Made by a program: the position numbers and the translations under genes
DNA from: Turbatrix aceti
Taxonomy: Eukaryota; Nematoda; Chromadorea; Rhabditida; Panagrolaimidae
NCBI GenBank assembly: GCA_963969345.1
Contig: OZ017766.1
Span: 4,960,001 to 5,024,000 of the forward strand
Direction of reading: 5' to 3'
DNA length: 64,000 nt
Notes under the pieces: model-generated
Databases searched by the model: none
Seen by the model: only the letters and a program-made list of their open reading frames with translations
What the model was told of the DNA's origin: nothing
In this document: positions 61,345 through 64,000 of the stretch, one piece after another
Position numbering within the stretch: position 1 is the stretch's first letter
How the letters are laid out: the number at the start of each line of letters is the position of its first letter

Positions 61345-63227
61345 CTACCACTGTCGAATATTCGCGATAACGTGTGCCAAAGCGGCAAAGATGGCCGAAG
61401 TGTACTGTAGATCGTCGTGCTTGAAGACCGTCATGTAGTCGCCCCGGGTGTGGTGGAAGTAAAAGTAGTAATCGTTGCCCAACTCAGAAACATAATTTAT
61501 GGAAGCGACGCCATCGTCGGCCCAAAACTGCACATCGCCCTGCGAGTTGGAAGGCATCACGCTGAGTGGCACTCCGTTTTCCGTCAGCACCCGTGCGATG
61601 TTCTCGATCCTCCTCTGGGCTCTCGGCGGTCCCTGGAACCGGAGCTGAGATTGCAGCGTCCGCGGCCGAAACGCGCCCTGATCTGTCTCGCTGACAAAGA
61701 CAAATTCCTCGCCCCCGCGTTTGTGCTGCTCGTAGTACGCCTTGGCTCCGAGGAAGCCCTGCTCCTCGGCGGTCCAGAAGACGGCACGGATCGTGCGACG
61801 CGGCCTGTAGGCGGGATCGTGGTCGGCGAGGCGCTTGAGCGTATACATCGCCTGCCAGACAGCGGCCATTCCACCGCCATCGTCGAGCGCGCCCTGTCCG
61901 ACGTCCCAGCTGTCGATGTGGGCTGAGATGAGGACGATTTCCTTGGGTCGTTCGCTCCCGATTATGTCAAAGACGAGGTTGTCGGATTTGGTGGATCCGA
62001 CGTTTGCGGACTTGATTGACATGCTCACGACCACACGCTCACCGCGACGCACGATGCGTTCGATCATTTCGGCTTCTTCAATTGTCAGACAGACTGCGGG
62101 AATGCTCGCGGCTGTAAAGGAATCGATTTAGGGATGAAGAACGAAATTTTTGATTCAGAAATAAAAAAAATGTAATTTTTTATCGAAAAAAATTAACGGG
62201 AAATAAAGTAACAAAAAATGTTACTCTTCAAATTCTGGCAACGAAAAGTAACATAAAATGGATCAAAAACTGTTACTCCAAAAATTTTGAAAACAAAAAG
62301 TAACATTTCCGCGACTTTTGAATATTATTCAGCACACGTGAAGTAACAAATTTACGATCAAAAACTGTTATTTACGAAAATTTGAAAATCAAAAGTAACA
62401 TTTTTACGAGTTTTGAATGTTACTCGCAAAAATCAGACCAATGTACGATTTTGTTTGTACTTTTTATGCATTTTTCACGTTTTTTTTCTTATGTATGCGT
62501 GATTTTTTTTGTTGTTTTATGCAAAACTTACGTTTATATCCCTGTCCGGTATGAGGTGATCCAATAGAAAACGGTGCAATAGACTTGACTAGAAACCCGA
62601 TGCCTCCGGCAGCCTGGACCTTGTCGGCCGCCGACCGGTATCCAGCAGTCTTACCGTACCCCTTCCACTCAGGAATCATTAGCACGATTTTACCCGATAC
62701 ATTGCGTTGATCGAGTTCTTCAAAATCGTGCACGACAACCACCTCTCCGAAGATTTCAGCGGGATCTACGCCGGCTACGGTCAGTGAGGTGAGTCTTTGT
62801 TTCCGTGGCTCGATCATCGAGACATCGTCATCACCCCGTACCCAGTATGGTAGACCGTAGACTGGCTCCAGTCGAGCGGGAAAACCTTCCTGTGTTAGCT
62901 TGGCCAAGAGGTAGTTCAGAGAGCTAAAAAAAATTTTGATGAATGCAAAAAAAAGGGCACCTACTCTGTCAACGCAGTAGAACCAACTTGGCGGTGTCCA
63001 AATCGATCAACGAGTGCGGCAAGCCAATTCCATGCAAGACCGGATTCGTTACGATCACCTTCGCTTTTGATGAAGTCTATGAGGGTTACGGTACTGTTTT
63101 CGAGCTGAAAAAAATTTCATTCAAAAATTTGAAATAAATATAAAATTCTTACGCTGGGTTTTAGGGTACTGAATTTGGCTACTGCTTGGCATCCGAGAAA
63201 CAGGTGAAGTAGGTATATCAGTCGCAT
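61345..63227 (-). CDS. CPQ: Carboxypeptidase Q (plasma glutamate carboxypeptidase, M28), 457 aa
   Basis: Exons are 63227-63153, 63104-62965, 62923-62532 and 62111-61345. It starts with a signal peptide (MRLIYLLHLFLGCQAVA), then a short pro-region. The M28 di-zinc peptidase core has the ligands in order: His in SAHIDSWDVGQGA, Asp in LDDGGG, the catalytic Glu-Glu of WTAEEQG, Asp in SETDQG and His in FHHTRGD. An inserted PA-type region (GKIVLMIPEW, AAGGIGFLVKSIAPFSIGSPHTG) matches human CPQ. The enzyme removes C-terminal residues from dipeptides in the lysosome or outside the cell. Length is close to the human 472 aa. The acceptor-like GCTGACAG directly abuts the ATG. Intron 3 (420 nt) carries the tandem repeat family. 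Confidence 0.95.
62200..62425 (-). repeat. Intronic GTTACTTTT/AATAACATTTTT tandem repeat, copy 6
   Basis: It lies in the CPQ intron 62112-62531. In the sense direction it includes GTTACTTCACGTGTGCTGAA followed by ATTCAAAAGTCGC, nearly the same variant as in the SH2-kinase intron, and GTTACTTTTGATTTTCAAA units. Sense-oriented relative to the gene. Confidence 0.85.
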
Positions 63228-64000
63228 CTGTCAGCTGTAATCAGAACCTTCGTGTCACGACAGAATGTGTCATGCGCGAATTTGAGATCACAATTTGTCA
63301 GACTTTCGGACAAATTATCCGATTTTTGGACAAAAGTGTCCGATTTTTGAACAAAAAGGTCAGTTTTTCGGACAGTTGTTTTTTCCGACTTAAAATCAAA
63401 ATTTGTGAAACTGAAACTTCGAAAAAAAAATTTTTTATACCGAACCCCAAAAAACAGCTCTTCAGACTGTCCTCAAAACTGAAGCCAACCCAAGGCTTTA
63501 TAAAGGAAGTTTTCTAATACAATATTTATCAAAAAAAGGGCGGAAAGCAAAAAAAGAGGATGGAAGCGACTAAAGAGCAAGTCACCAAAGCAAGCACATT
63601 TTGGTAAAAATCCCGATCGCAAACTCTTTCTCGATGGATGATGACGACAGCCAAGTCGTCGAATCACCTGTAGCGTGTGGCGACGATGAAAAATCACGTC
63701 TTTATTGTGTGTGTGTGTAAAAAAGTGACAACACTACAGTCATTCATTCACCCACTAAATAAATTTCTGCCTTTTTTTCAGTACACAAACTTGTGTACGT
63801 AATACATTTGATTCTTGGTGACCGATACAAGAAAAAGGAAAACGGATAAAGACTGTTGTACACACAAAAAAAAGCGATTAACGTGGAGTACGTGTAAGCT
63901 GGGTGATTTGTGTGCTTCTTTGCTTTTCAACAAATAAATTTGCCCCCAAACAGATTCAAGTTGCTATTTCTGTTGGGTTTTTGGTCTAGACATCCGGGTC
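63228..64000. other. Region upstream of CPQ
   Basis: AT-rich DNA with a GACAAA/GGACA-rich patch (63300-63380) and a short GT run at 63706-63718. It probably holds the CPQ promoter. No further gene can be supported to the window edge. Confidence 0.4.

Overview
The window is eukaryotic nuclear DNA, almost certainly from a nematode. Genes are split by many short introns, mostly 45-100 nt, with GT donors and T-rich TTTTCAG or TTTTTAG acceptors. Introns and intergenic DNA are extremely A/T-homopolymer rich, while exons are near-balanced in GC. Gene content also fits: a nematode Srg/Srv-type chemoreceptor, a small SH2-tyrosine kinase, a MEC-6-like membrane paraoxonase homologue, and worm-sized versions of IFT140, RAD17, MAOC-1 and TM2D2. 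Several genes have an acceptor within a few bases of the ATG (farnesyl diphosphate synthase, the Q/P-rich membrane protein, carboxypeptidase Q), which would fit spliced-leader trans-splicing but does not prove it. I cannot name the species.

Layout. 1-7.6 kb holds no convincing gene, only low-complexity DNA and an 851-857 bp foldback element. 7.65-8.3 kb is an unknown 196-aa gene. A 377-bp hAT-type MITE follows (8996-9372). RAD17 (minus, 9480-11651) and IFT140 (plus, 12181-17761) are divergently transcribed from a shared 529-bp spacer that carries a perfect RFX/DAF-19 X-box. 18.2-25.3 kb holds a secreted Cys-rich protein, a GNAT acetyltransferase, a chemoreceptor with a one-base frame break, farnesyl diphosphate synthase and two tandem ACOT13-like hotdog thioesterases. 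26.1-32.6 kb holds an EGR zinc-finger factor, a paraoxonase-like membrane protein, a MaoC/hydratase-2 enzyme and a secreted two-domain protein. 32.8-35.8 kb holds a paraplegin-like protein that stops before the AAA+ protease, a second hAT-type MITE (34166-34565), a probable transposon-derived ORF and a small hypothetical gene. 36.1-39.7 kb holds an SH2-tyrosine kinase and an ERK5-like MAP kinase. 39.9-46.5 kb is non-coding. 46.6-53.8 kb holds TFIIH p52, TM2D2 and a polyQ/polyP-rich type II membrane protein. 53.8-61.3 kb is non-coding, and 61.3-63.2 kb is carboxypeptidase Q.

Functional links are few, as expected for a nematode autosomal segment. RAD17 and IFT140 probably share a promoter region, the two thioesterases are tandem duplicates, and several genes serve lipid metabolism (farnesyl diphosphate synthase, thioesterases, peroxisomal hydratase). 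The points most worth a second look are: an FtsH_ext-only paraplegin; an ERK5-like kinase whose T-x-Y motif reads TQH; a peroxisomal SKL signal stranded one frame away; a paraoxonase homologue that appears to lack calcium ligands; two hAT MITEs with perfect 8-bp duplications; and a dispersed ~52-nt tandem repeat that sits in the long introns of five genes, always in the sense orientation.
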